DNA of 64,000 bases from an uncultured Brevibacillus sp. (GTDB taxonomy: Bacteria > Bacillota > Bacilli > Brevibacillales > Brevibacillaceae). The first letter of the stretch is position 1. Every line of letters begins with the position of its first letter. Of this stretch, positions 25,081-32,794 are shown in pieces. The stretch covers positions 1 through 64,000 of the forward strand of contig NZ_CANMZW010000012.1 in the NCBI RefSeq assembly GCF_947502445.1. Direction: 5' to 3'. The notes beneath the pieces are model-generated. The model saw nothing but the letters and a program-made list of their open reading frames with translations, ran no database searches and was not told the DNA's origin. A program made the position numbers and the translations under genes.

Positions 25081-26922
25081 TTATGCTTGTGGCTGTGCTT
25101 CCCATCGTCTTTGCTTTTCATAGCGCTCGCGGTCTGATTTGTTCAGATGCTTTTTTCGCAGGCGAACGGATAGAGGAGTTACTTCACACAGCTCATCATC
25201 ATTCAAGTACTCCAACGCTTCTTCCAGCGTCAGGAGACGTGGGGTTTTCATCTTAACCGTTTCATCCTTGGTTGCAGAACGTACGTTGGTTGCATGCTTT
25301 TCTTTACATACGTTTACAGTCAGGTCATTATCGCGGTTGTGCTCCCCAACAATCATACCTTCATATACTTCAGTACCTGCCTGGATAAACATGATTCCAC
25401 GGTCTTCTACGGACATCAGGCCGTATGTGGTTGCGGTACCGGATTCATGGGAAATCAGAACACCTGCATGACGACCTCCAACTGGCCCTTGAACCAGTGG
25501 GCGGTAGCTGTCAAACGAGTGGTTCAAAATGCCGTATCCGCGTGTAATGGTCAAAAATTCAGTACGGTAGCCAATCAAGCCGCGGGATGGAATGATAAAT
25601 TCCAAGCGAACTTGTCCAAAGCCGTTATTAATCATGTTGACCATTTCCGCTTTGCGTTGTCCCAATGTTTCCATGACAGGACCTGTATATTCTTCTGGAA
25701 CGTCAATCACCAAAAACTCGGCCGGTTCCATTTTTTGTCCATCGATGAGACGTACGATTACTTCTGGCTTGGATACTCCGAGCTCAAAACCTTCACGGCG
25801 CATATTTTCCACCAGAATGGACAGATGCAATTCGCCGCGTCCAGATACAACAAACGCATCTGGTGAATCGGTTTCTTCCACACGAAGAGATACATCCGTC
25901 TCAAGTTCAGCCATCAAGCGATCGCGCAGCTTGCGGGAAGTAACATGCTTACCTTCGCGACCAGCAAACGGGCTGTTGTTGACCAAGAACGTCATTTGCA
26001 GGGTAGGCTCATCAATTTTGAGGAGCGGCAATGGATCTGGATGATCCACATGACATACGGTTTCCCCTACGTTAATATCAGCCAAACCGGCAATCGCTAC
26101 GATGTCTCCAGCTTTTGCTGTTTTTTGCTCAACACGCTGCAAGCCAGAAAAGCCGAACAGCTTTTGAATACGCATTTTCTTTACTTCACCATCGCGAGTG
26201 GTAACGGAAACCATTTCGTTCAGGTTCATCGTTCCGCGATAAATACGACCAATACCGATACGACCCAAGAAGTCGTTGTAATCAAGCATGGTTACTTGCA
26301 TTTGAAGGGGAGCATTTTCATCTGCGTCAGGTGCAGGCATGTGTTCAATGATGGTATCAAAAAGTGGGCGCAGATCGCCTTCCAGCTTGTCTGGCTCCAT
26401 ACCAGCGATCCCTTGCAGTCCAGAAGCATATACGATTGGGAATTCCAGTTGATCTTCTGTTGCGTCCAGATCAATGAACAAATCGTATACTTCGTTGATT
26501 ACTTCTTGTGGGCGGGCATTGTCGCGATCAACTTTGTTCACGACAACGATTGGGGTTACGTTTGCTTCCAGAGCTTTTTTCAATACGAAACGGGTTTGTG
26601 GCATACAGCCTTCAAATGCATCGACGATCAGCAGAACGCCGTCTACCATGCTCATGATCCGCTCAACTTCTCCACCGAAGTCCGCGTGACCAGGTGTATC
26701 CAAAATATTAATTGTAAACTCTTTGTATTTTACCGACGTGGTTTTAGCCAAGATGGTAATTCCGCGTTCGCGTTCCAGGTCATTGGAGTCCATCATTCTC
26801 TCCTCTACCTGCTGGTTGCTGCGGAACGTGCCCGATTGAATCAAAAGTTTGTCAACCAATGTTGTTTTCCCGTGGTCAACGTGGGCAATAATGGCGATGT
26901 TGCGTATGTCAAGACGCTTCAT
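25081..26922 (-). CDS. typA: Translational GTPase TypA/BipA
   Basis: A 613-residue ribosome-associated GTPase. G motifs: AHVDHGKTT (G1), RERGITI (G2), DTPGHADFGGEV (G3), NKVDRDNARP (G4). Domains II, III, V and the TypA-specific C-terminal domain follow (GRGELHLSILVENMRREG, then the RGYGILNHSF segment). Length and motifs fit TypA (YlaG), which helps ribosome assembly and growth under cold or stress. Start preceded by AGGAGGTTCAC. Confidence 0.96.
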   Translation of the reverse strand: MKRLDIRNIAIIAHVDHGKTTLVDKLLIQSGTFRSNQQVEERMMDSNDLERERGITILAKTTSVKYKEFTINILDTPGHADFGGEVERIMSMVDGVLLIVDAFEGCMPQTRFVLKKALEANVTPIVVVNKVDRDNARPQEVINEVYDLFIDLDATEDQLEFPIVYASGLQGIAGMEPDKLEGDLRPLFDTIIEHMPAPDADENAPLQMQVTMLDYNDFLGRIGIGRIYRGTMNLNEMVSVTTRDGEVKKMRIQKLFGFSGLQRVEQKTAKAGDIVAIAGLADINVGETVCHVDHPDPLPLLKIDEPTLQMTFLVNNSPFAGREGKHVTSRKLRDRLMAELETDVSLRVEETDSPDAFVVSGRGELHLSILVENMRREGFELGVSKPEVIVRLIDGQKMEPAEFLVIDVPEEYTGPVMETLGQRKAEMVNMINNGFGQVRLEFIIPSRGLIGYRTEFLTITRGYGILNHSFDSYRPLVQGPVGGRHAGVLISHESGTATTYGLMSVEDRGIMFIQAGTEVYEGMIVGEHNRDNDLTVNVCKEKHATNVRSATKDETVKMKTPRLLTLEEALEYLNDDELCEVTPLSVRLRKKHLNKSDRERYEKQRRWEAQPQA

Positions 26923-27057
26923 GTGAACCTCCTAGTTTAAGCATACCATTCATATTAACAGGTCGTGAAACTTGGCACAATGGGTAGTTTTTACGGCAGC
27001 CACTTCCAGAGTAGTGTGACGCAATTTCATCATACTAAGTGATGGAGGTGTCTACCC

Positions 27058-27648
27058 ATGAAATTGAACGTGCTTATTTGCTTTGCTGGTCTCATTGTTT
27101 CTACAGCCATGGCTGGATGTGCGAGCTGGGGTACCGGACCTTCTAACACCACAGTGCCCCATACACAAAATGCAGCTTATCCGAATTCACCTGCCACTCC
27201 TCAGACCCATGCACTCGGTTTACATCCCGGCGCAAAAGGACTCAATGCCCATAACTATCAAAATGGGTATACGTCCAATGGATTTAATCAAAACTTGACC
27301 GAGCAGCTAACGAAAGCCGCTGATGACGTGCCAGGAGTGGATCGAGCAACCGTAGCAGTAAGTGGGACAGATGCTGTTATCGGCATTCGTATTCGTTCGA
27401 ATCTGGGTGAACCTCAAGTTCGCGTAATTGAGCAGCAAGTGCACGCAGCGGCTCGCTCCGTAGCACCTACCTACCATATCCGTGTAAGCTCGGATTTTAC
27501 TATGTTCAACCGAATACGTGCGATCAATGCAGACATCTATCACGAATCCACAAACCGCCCCGCTACCAATAAAGTAACAAATACCTCCACGGAGTTTCGT
27601 GAGCTGCTTCACGACATGGGGACTATTGGCATTACCCCAACCCATTAA
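27058..27648 (+). CDS. YhcN/YlaJ-family spore lipoprotein (second copy)
   Basis: A 196-residue lipoprotein (lipobox MAGC) with a long polar linker to about residue 75, then the YhcN/YlaJ domain (KAADDVPGVDRATVAVSGTD, then AVIGIRIRS). The SD is GATGGAGGTG. It diverges from typA. With the copy at 17655 the window carries two members; multiple YhcN-type germination lipoproteins are usual in spore formers. Confidence 0.78.
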   Translation: MKLNVLICFAGLIVSTAMAGCASWGTGPSNTTVPHTQNAAYPNSPATPQTHALGLHPGAKGLNAHNYQNGYTSNGFNQNLTEQLTKAADDVPGVDRATVAVSGTDAVIGIRIRSNLGEPQVRVIEQQVHAAARSVAPTYHIRVSSDFTMFNRIRAINADIYHESTNRPATNKVTNTSTEFRELLHDMGTIGITPTH

Positions 27649-27685
27649 ATTATCATGAGGGCTTGTAAGCTTGTACGATCCCCCA

Positions 27686-27719
27686 CGTAAAAGAGGTGCG
27701 GACTCTATCCGCACCTCTT
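27686..27719 (-). terminator. Terminator of speD
   Basis: Minus-strand stem AAGAGGTGCGGA/TCCGCACCTCTT (12 bp, 5-base loop) followed by TTTTAC. Confidence 0.8.
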
Positions 27720-27734
27720 GAATACTTGCATTTG

Positions 27735-28139
27735 TTACTTACTTGCCAATTCAGCCACTTTGATTTCTGGCTCAACTACTTGCAGTTCACCTGTGCCGCG
27801 AACCAATTTCTTCGCGTAGGTTTTCTCCGGCTTCAGCACGGATACCAAATAGTCAATGGCAACTTGCGGGTCAACCGTCTCACCACACGTGTAGCAATCC
27901 ATAGCTGCGAATCCGCGCTCAGGATACGTGTGAATGGACAGGTGGCTTTCCGAGAGAAGAACCAGTACGGTAGCACCCTGAGGAGAAAACTGCTTTGCTT
28001 GTACGCTTAATACTGTAGCACCACATGCCTCAGCAGCTTCAATCATTTCCTTTTTCAAAAACTCTGCGTCGTTCAACAAGTCAAACTGAACTCCCCATGT
28101 GTCAACAGCAACGTGTCTTCCGAAAGTCGAATATTCCAT
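27735..28139 (-). CDS. speD: S-adenosylmethionine decarboxylase proenzyme
   Basis: A 134-residue class-1b proenzyme. The self-cleavage serine that becomes the pyruvoyl group is in LLSESHLSIHTYPE, followed by the catalytic Cys in DCYTCGE. It makes decarboxylated SAM for spermidine synthesis; speA (arginine decarboxylase), the other entry enzyme, lies 5 kb away. The SD GGAAGGGGG is unusually strong and can be paired with a CCGCCCCC stretch in the leader. Confidence 0.93.
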   Translation of the reverse strand: MEYSTFGRHVAVDTWGVQFDLLNDAEFLKKEMIEAAEACGATVLSVQAKQFSPQGATVLVLLSESHLSIHTYPERGFAAMDCYTCGETVDPQVAIDYLVSVLKPEKTYAKKLVRGTGELQVVEPEIKVAELASK

Positions 28140-28148
28140 CTTTCGGTT

Positions 28149-28215
28149 CCCCCTTCCTAACGAGTGTAATGTTAAACATCGCTAGGACCTGCGTCATTCA
28201 CTAACGGGGGCGGTT
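28149..28215 (-). promoter_or_regulatory. Structured speD leader able to hide the Shine-Dalgarno
   Basis: On the minus strand CCCCC (28210-28206) can pair with the GGGGG of the SD (28153-28149); inside, AGTGAATG pairs with CATTACACT (one bulged A), and a CGC/GCG apical element remains. This is a stem-loop with the ribosome site in its base. It matches no riboswitch I know. Confidence 0.5.
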
Positions 28216-28278
28216 TCCCTCTTGTTATCCACCCTTTAAAGTGAATCCTGGTTCCTAATCCTGTTTCCAACGAAAACA

Positions 28279-28308
28279 ACCATACCATGCATTGGCCTAG
28301 TTTGACAA
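28279..28308 (-). promoter_or_regulatory. Sigma-A promoter of speD
   Basis: Minus-strand TTGTCA (28308-28303), 18 bases, TATGGT (28284-28279) with a TG before the -10 box. It predicts a leader of about 130 bases. Confidence 0.6.
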
Positions 28309-28336
28309 TACTTTTTTCCAAGAATATCGTAGAAAT

Positions 28337-28366
28337 AAAAAAATGGGCTGCTTTCGCACCCATTTT
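28337..28366 (-). terminator. Terminator of the unknown gene at 28375
   Basis: Minus-strand AATGGGTGC-GAAA-GCAGCCCATT with one internal mismatch, then T7. Confidence 0.75.
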
Positions 28367-28374
28367 CTCTGATT

Positions 28375-28971
28375 TTACACTTCTAATTCAAATAGACGCT
28401 GCGATAGAGTAGCCAGTCTAGCATCGATTGCCGGCAGCTTTTCACGGGCCGATTGCTTTGCCCAGTTCCGCAAATCCAGCCAACGATCTGTTTCCAGACG
28501 AAGAGACTCTATTTCCTGTTCGCTTCCCACTTGCTGGAATAACGATTCCAATTCATTGGTTATACTAGGCGAGGAATTTTCAAAAATGGATGTTTCCTCG
28601 TCACCACAGAGTTCTTGAATACTTACGACAGATCCTTGATCGTAATGATACACGACCGTAAATCCATCATAAATCCGATGGACAATACCATAGCCCCGGA
28701 ACGTTTTCATTGCTTTACGCATTGCGTTTGCCAGCTGTCGATCCCGGATGAGATAAGAGCTGTCACACGAGAAGCGATTTCCGACACGCAAGAAACTCAG
28801 TTGAATTTCCCCGTTCTTATCGGTCAGAATAACGTCACGGTCACCATTGTCACATACTTTTACATCTACTGAAATGTGTTCATTGGTGAAGAGCGAGACG
28901 AATTGGTTCAGCTCTTCTTCATTCACCGTAAAATAGGCCTTGGCGTAATTGGTTGCTAAACGCTGTGCCAT
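28375..28971 (-). CDS. Unknown protein, paralogue of the gene at 30024
   Basis: A 198-residue soluble protein with no family I recognise. It shares a fold-length and pattern with the 199-residue product at 30024: both open with a Y-F strand, have an R..A..M.KA block followed by GYGIVHRIYDG or GHAIIRTIFDD, and end in a long helix of the type LPAIDARLATLSQRLFELE. The ATG at 28971 is preceded by TTGAGGAG, which lies in one arm of a 13-bp inverted repeat. Its leader looks like a riboswitch. Confidence 0.7.
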   Translation of the reverse strand: MAQRLATNYAKAYFTVNEEELNQFVSLFTNEHISVDVKVCDNGDRDVILTDKNGEIQLSFLRVGNRFSCDSSYLIRDRQLANAMRKAMKTFRGYGIVHRIYDGFTVVYHYDQGSVVSIQELCGDEETSIFENSSPSITNELESLFQQVGSEQEIESLRLETDRWLDLRNWAKQSAREKLPAIDARLATLSQRLFELEV

Positions 28972-28974
28972 AAA

Positions 28975-29167
28975 TATCTCCTCAATTCTTTTGGTTTGCA
29001 GTGGCCAAACTTGACCGAACAATGATCCAATTGAGAGGAGATACGCTAAGTGTCAACGAACGAACGCTGTAGAACCTGGCCTTGCCCCGGGAATCGATAA
29101 TCGATTTGGGTAATGAAGGCGGATCACCTACTTTTTGTATTTAACGAAAAAACCTTCCTTGACACTT
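28975..29167 (-). promoter_or_regulatory. Candidate riboswitch / structured translational leader
   Basis: On the minus strand a TATAAT at 29176-29171 precedes a 120-base domain closed by AAGTGTCAA (29167-29159) and TTGACACTT (29056-29048). Inside are GTAG/CTAC, GCCTT/AAGGC and the hairpin AATCGA-TTA-TCGATT. It is followed by TATCTCCTCTCAATT (29043-29029), which is complementary to AATTGAGGAGATA (28987-28975), the gene's own ribosome site. The layout of an enclosed domain plus an anti-SD arm is that of a translational riboswitch. I cannot match it to a described class. Confidence 0.55.
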
Positions 29168-29318
29168 CTTATTATACATCAGACGCACCCAAAAGTCTTG
29201 AGTAAAAAGCAGATGAATTCTCGCAAAAAGGCTCAATATCGGGTTTTAATCGCTTGTAGGAGGAAAGAACTCCCTCATTCATACTTATGCTAGCGATTTC
29301 AAAGAAATTCACTGCTAT

Positions 29319-29825
29319 TTAGGCACCAACCTGTTGATTCATCGCTTTACGAATCGCAGCCTGCTCTTCTTCTGACAAATGATAAGCAGAAGTACCTGCT
29401 TCTAGCGGCTTTGCGTATACGCGTGATTCTTCTCGTCCAAAAATGCTTGTAATGACGACTCCGTTTTGAGCATCATCTACGATCGCCATGGAGAAGCTCA
29501 AATCACTTCCGACGTCACCAAAAGCATTGTAACGGATAACAGCGACCTTCCCACACTGTGCCGCGATTCGTTGTGAAAGACGATTCACAATAAATTGCTG
29601 GTCATTTTGAAACTTTTTCACTTCATCGACTTGGTCAAGCAACCGATGCATCCCTTCCTCCAGATTTGCACCGCCAGCTCCTGTCATAAAACGGTTGATG
29701 GATTTGCGCAGCCGACTAATCCGAAGCGACTGCATGATACATACGAGGAGCAAGACCACATTTAAAGCGATGACAGCCAAAAGTAGAATCCCCACATTGG
29801 AGATTTCTGATAGGAATGGTTCCAA
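29319..29825 (-). CDS. DUF4446-family membrane-anchored protein
   Basis: About 168 residues: one N-terminal membrane helix (VGILLLAVIALNVVLLLVCI), a coiled-coil stretch, then the DUF4446 domain (KVAVIRYNAFGDVGSDLSFS, then VITSIFGREESRVYAKP). Function unknown. In-frame starts exist at 29858 (ATG) and further up, but AAAGGAAG lies eight bases before a TTG at 29825, which gives the usual family length, so a TTG start is likely. Family members are often encoded near chromosome-partition genes; not so here. Confidence 0.8.
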   Translation of the reverse strand: MEPFLSEISNVGILLLAVIALNVVLLLVCIMQSLRISRLRKSINRFMTGAGGANLEEGMHRLLDQVDEVKKFQNDQQFIVNRLSQRIAAQCGKVAVIRYNAFGDVGSDLSFSMAIVDDAQNGVVITSIFGREESRVYAKPLEAGTSAYHLSEEEQAAIRKAMNQQVGA

Positions 29826-30023
29826 AACATTTTCTTCCTTTCTGGTACTTGGGTACATAGTCACTTCAATCCTTTTATATTGTACCTTGGTCGCGTCGCC
29901 CATTCAAACATAGTCTTTTATCAAACCAAAAAAAGCGACACCCTCATGTGTGAGATGTCGCTTTTTTCATTCCGTATGCCTATGTGCTAAGCTCATCGTC
30001 CTCAGGTTATCCTCCAGTCTACC

Positions 30024-30623
30024 TTACGCTTCCAGGAGCAGCATTTCTCGGCGGAGCTGTTTTAAGCGTTCCTTGGATTGTTTCATTTGGGTATTATCTT
30101 CTGCTTGCATCGCATCGTACAAGGTCGCCAGCTCATAGTCCAGTTCCAGACGCAAAACAGGAATACGCTCTTCCAAATCACGGCGTTTCAAAGCGGCAAT
30201 TACCTGATCCATAGTCACATTGAAGGATTTTTCGTAGATCACTTTTTTCTCAGCTCCTTTTATTTCCACTATTCTGATGGCTTCTCCGTAGCGGATATGC
30301 TTCAACTGGACCCTGTCGTCAAAGATTGTTCTAATGATGGCATGCCCCTGGGCTTGCAGAACAAACTTCTCCAACACCTGGGCCACACGTTTGTCATAGA
30401 CAGGAATACCTGCCAAATGCAGCTTGTAGGAACCATTCACTCGCTGCATTTTCCATGCGGACCTACCATCTGTGGTGTTCACGAGGAGGTGAAACTGCTC
30501 GGGAGACTCCTTCCACTTGACGCTCACCCCTGCTTCCACCAGGGCCTGCAACATCGCGTGCAACGTCTTGCGGTCAAACCATACGGCCAGATTGAAATAC
30601 TCCAACTCAGTGCCGAGATTCAT
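30024..30623 (-). CDS. Unknown protein, paralogue of the gene at 28375
   Basis: A 199-residue soluble alpha/beta protein. The middle (KLHLAGIPVYDKRVAQVLEK and on) and the C-terminal helix (RDLEERIPVLRLELDYELAT) align in pattern with the 28375 gene. No catalytic motif is visible. The ATG at 30623 follows GGGAGGAG, and that site is one arm of an inverted repeat (30632-30644 with 30666-30676), so its translation could also be controlled. Confidence 0.65.
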   Translation of the reverse strand: MNLGTELEYFNLAVWFDRKTLHAMLQALVEAGVSVKWKESPEQFHLLVNTTDGRSAWKMQRVNGSYKLHLAGIPVYDKRVAQVLEKFVLQAQGHAIIRTIFDDRVQLKHIRYGEAIRIVEIKGAEKKVIYEKSFNVTMDQVIAALKRRDLEERIPVLRLELDYELATLYDAMQAEDNTQMKQSKERLKQLRREMLLLEA

Positions 30624-30631
30624 CAAGGCTC

Positions 30632-30676
30632 CTCCCTTTAACAGAATACTCAGATATCATTTTCGCTGTAAGGGAG
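30632..30676 (-). promoter_or_regulatory. SD-sequestering hairpin of the gene at 30024
   Basis: On the minus strand CTCCCTTACAG (30676-30666) can pair with CTGTTAAAGGGAG (30644-30632; 7 + 4 bp around a 2-base bulge). The second arm contains the AAGGGAG part of the ribosome site. Confidence 0.45.
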
Positions 30677-30848
30677 TGAGTGGTATATCATATTATTCAG
30701 GCGAAGGTTTTGCTATTCATATCCCGGCATGTATTTTTTTCCTACGTGGTATGATATCATATGGAGGATTCCAAGCTCCCTTGACAGGGACTTTCGCCCA
30801 TTTCTTCCCTTTGGCGCGATGATGTCTTAAAAAGAGGTGTTCGTTTTC

Positions 30849-31499
30849 ATGTCAGCGTTCCGTGGTTTCACGCAAGAAGATTTCGACGTTTTTACCATTG
30901 AAGGATTAGATCAGCGCATGGATGCAATCAAATCCATCATTCGCCCTAAGCTGGAGGCACTCGGCCAACATTTTGCTCCACTACTTTCCGTATCATGCGA
31001 AAACGAGATGTTTTACCACGTGGCCAAGCACGCTCGTCGCACAGTCAATCCTCCTGTGGATACGTGGGTTGCTTGGGCTGCTGATAAGCGGGGATACAAA
31101 AAGCATCCGCACTTTCAGATCGGTTTGTGGGGCACTCATCTGTTCGTATGGTACGCAGTGATTTATGAAGCACCCGCAAAGGCCGACATCAGCCACGCAA
31201 TGAAGAAGCAGCTGGATGACATTTTGACTCTGGTTCCGAATCATTTTCACTGGTCTCCTGACCATACCCAGCCTGCCAGCACATCACAACAAGAGCTAGG
31301 CAAAGAAGGCGTTTTGAAGCTGGTAAACCGACTGGGTGATGTGAAAAAGGCAGAGCTCTTGTGCGGAATAACGATTGACTCATGCGACCCGATCCTGACT
31401 GACGGGGGAGCACTCTTGACCCGGCTGGAAGAAACCTTTGCCGTCTTGACCAAGCTGTACAACCTTAGCAACTCCGGTACATATATCGCCTCCCGATAG
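30849..31499 (+). CDS. yktB: YktB-like protein (DUF1054)
   Basis: A 216-residue protein matching the YktB/DUF1054 family (GFTQEDFDVFTIEGLDQRMD at the start, HFQIGLWGTHLFVWYAVIYE in the middle). Structures in the family resemble a ferritin-unlike alpha/beta fold of unknown function. ATG 30849 is preceded by AAAGAGGTG; a TGGTATGAT extended -10 lies about 90 bases upstream. A repeat copy follows ten bases after its stop. Confidence 0.83.
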   Translation: MSAFRGFTQEDFDVFTIEGLDQRMDAIKSIIRPKLEALGQHFAPLLSVSCENEMFYHVAKHARRTVNPPVDTWVAWAADKRGYKKHPHFQIGLWGTHLFVWYAVIYEAPAKADISHAMKKQLDDILTLVPNHFHWSPDHTQPASTSQQELGKEGVLKLVNRLGDVKKAELLCGITIDSCDPILTDGGALLTRLEETFAVLTKLYNLSNSGTYIASR

Positions 31500-31508
31500 G
31501 TCTATTGC

Positions 31509-31556
31509 AAACCTCTATCGAGGCTAATTTACACAGAAGCTTTCTATACGTTAAGA
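31509..31556 (+). repeat. Post-stop repeat, copy 2
   Basis: AAACCTCTATCGAGGCT, a 16-base insert, then TTCTATACGTTAAGA. Both outer parts are identical to copy 1 at 21901. Confidence 0.55.
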
Positions 31557-31563
31557 TATATGC

Positions 31564-31616
31564 AAAAGAACAGGTCCGCTTTCTAACGAAAAGCGGCAGC
31601 CTGTTCTTTTGTTTTT
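31564..31616. terminator. Strong bidirectional terminator
   Basis: AAAAGAACAGG/CCTGTTCTTTT outer stem and CCGCTTT/AAAGCGG inner stem, flanked by T-rich ends, between converging yktB and the monooxygenase gene. Confidence 0.88.
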
Positions 31617-31661
31617 GATAACGATCGCGGAGCAGGGAACCCTATCCAATAACCAACAACG

Positions 31662-32627
31662 CTATCGTTTTTGGTACTGCTCGATGCGGCCCCATGTATC
31701 GCTTAAATCAGTGAACATGCGTGTGAATAGCTCTTGTACAGAAGGAACGTCTTGAATCAGGCCTATGACTTGACCAGCCCACCCAAATCCTTTTTGTTCA
31801 TCTCCGTCATAAATAAAGGTACGGTTATTTTCTCCGCTGATGAGCGGCTTTAATTGCTCATATCCAGCACCTTCCTGCTCAAGCTGGAGAATATGATCAG
31901 ATCCAGGAGTCCGAACGACTCGTGCTGGCGCCCCCAAGGTTCTCTTGATAACCGCTGTGTCCTGCTCCGTTCCTCTTAGAATGGCCTCTTTATAAGCTGC
32001 ATGGGCGTGTACACATTCTTTGGTGGCAATAAAACGTGTTCCCATCTCCACGCCTTCCGCTCCCAGAGCCAAAGCAGCGAGTATTCCTCGTCCATCCCCG
32101 ATGCCACCGCTTGCCAGTACCGGAATTTTTACCGAGTCGACTACCCGCGGGATCAGCACAAACGTCCCGATGTCATCCCGTCCCAGGTGGCCGCCGCCTT
32201 CTTGTCCCACCGCCATGACAGCATCCGCGCCAATCGCTTCTGCTTTTTGTGCTTGGCGAACGGAGGCGACCAGCACCAGCTTTTTCACATCATGTCCATC
32301 CAACCTGCGGATCAGCGGCTCAGGATTGCCTCCGGTAACAGAAATGGCTCTCACGCCTTCTTCAATGGCGACATCAAGCAAATCTTCATACGGACGATTG
32401 TATTGGCCGATAGCAAAATTCACTCCGAATGGCTTGTCGGTCATGAGTCGAACCTTGCCAATTTCTTCCCGTAGTGCATCTGCGGACGGCAACGACATAG
32501 CTGTAATTTGTCCGAGCCCCCCAGCATTTGACACCGCGGCAGCCAAATCTGCATATGCTAGATAGGCTAATCCCCCTTGAACGACTGGATAGTCAATCTG
32601 AAGCAGTTCAGTTACTCTTGTTTTCAT
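31662..32627 (-). CDS. Nitronate monooxygenase / FabK-like flavoprotein
   Basis: A 321-residue FMN-dependent TIM barrel of the NPD family: YPVVQGGLAYLA at the start, GVNFAIGQY, DAVMAVGQEGGGHLG, VLASGGIGDGRG and GAEGVEMGTRFIATKEC. This could be nitronate monooxygenase or an enoyl-ACP reductase II (FabK); no fab genes are nearby, so nitronate monooxygenase is the safer name. Start preceded by TGAGGTGATT. It diverges from speA. Confidence 0.8.
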   Translation of the reverse strand: MKTRVTELLQIDYPVVQGGLAYLAYADLAAAVSNAGGLGQITAMSLPSADALREEIGKVRLMTDKPFGVNFAIGQYNRPYEDLLDVAIEEGVRAISVTGGNPEPLIRRLDGHDVKKLVLVASVRQAQKAEAIGADAVMAVGQEGGGHLGRDDIGTFVLIPRVVDSVKIPVLASGGIGDGRGILAALALGAEGVEMGTRFIATKECVHAHAAYKEAILRGTEQDTAVIKRTLGAPARVVRTPGSDHILQLEQEGAGYEQLKPLISGENNRTFIYDGDEQKGFGWAGQVIGLIQDVPSVQELFTRMFTDLSDTWGRIEQYQKR

Positions 32628-32794
32628 CCTTAATCACCTCATTTTTGTAAAGCTTCTCGTCCGTGTTCCCAAACTCCTGCTGAGGGCAGCGATATTGAAT
32701 AAAAATTCGCTTGCTTTCCCCCCCTATTTTGCTATACTCAATTTGTTTGTTTTTTCCCTATTCATTCTGGATTAGTAAAGCGAGGCGATCGTAA

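Noticed and set aside
25945..26940. A 331-codon open frame on the plus strand
   Set aside because: It lies wholly antisense to typA, is rich in His/Phe/Tyr typical of a reverse-frame reading, and has no ribosome site.
29048..29167. 6S RNA
   Set aside because: The domain is closed by complementary ends like 6S, but about 120 bases is too short, there is no terminator, and an anti-SD arm follows, so a cis-acting leader fits better.
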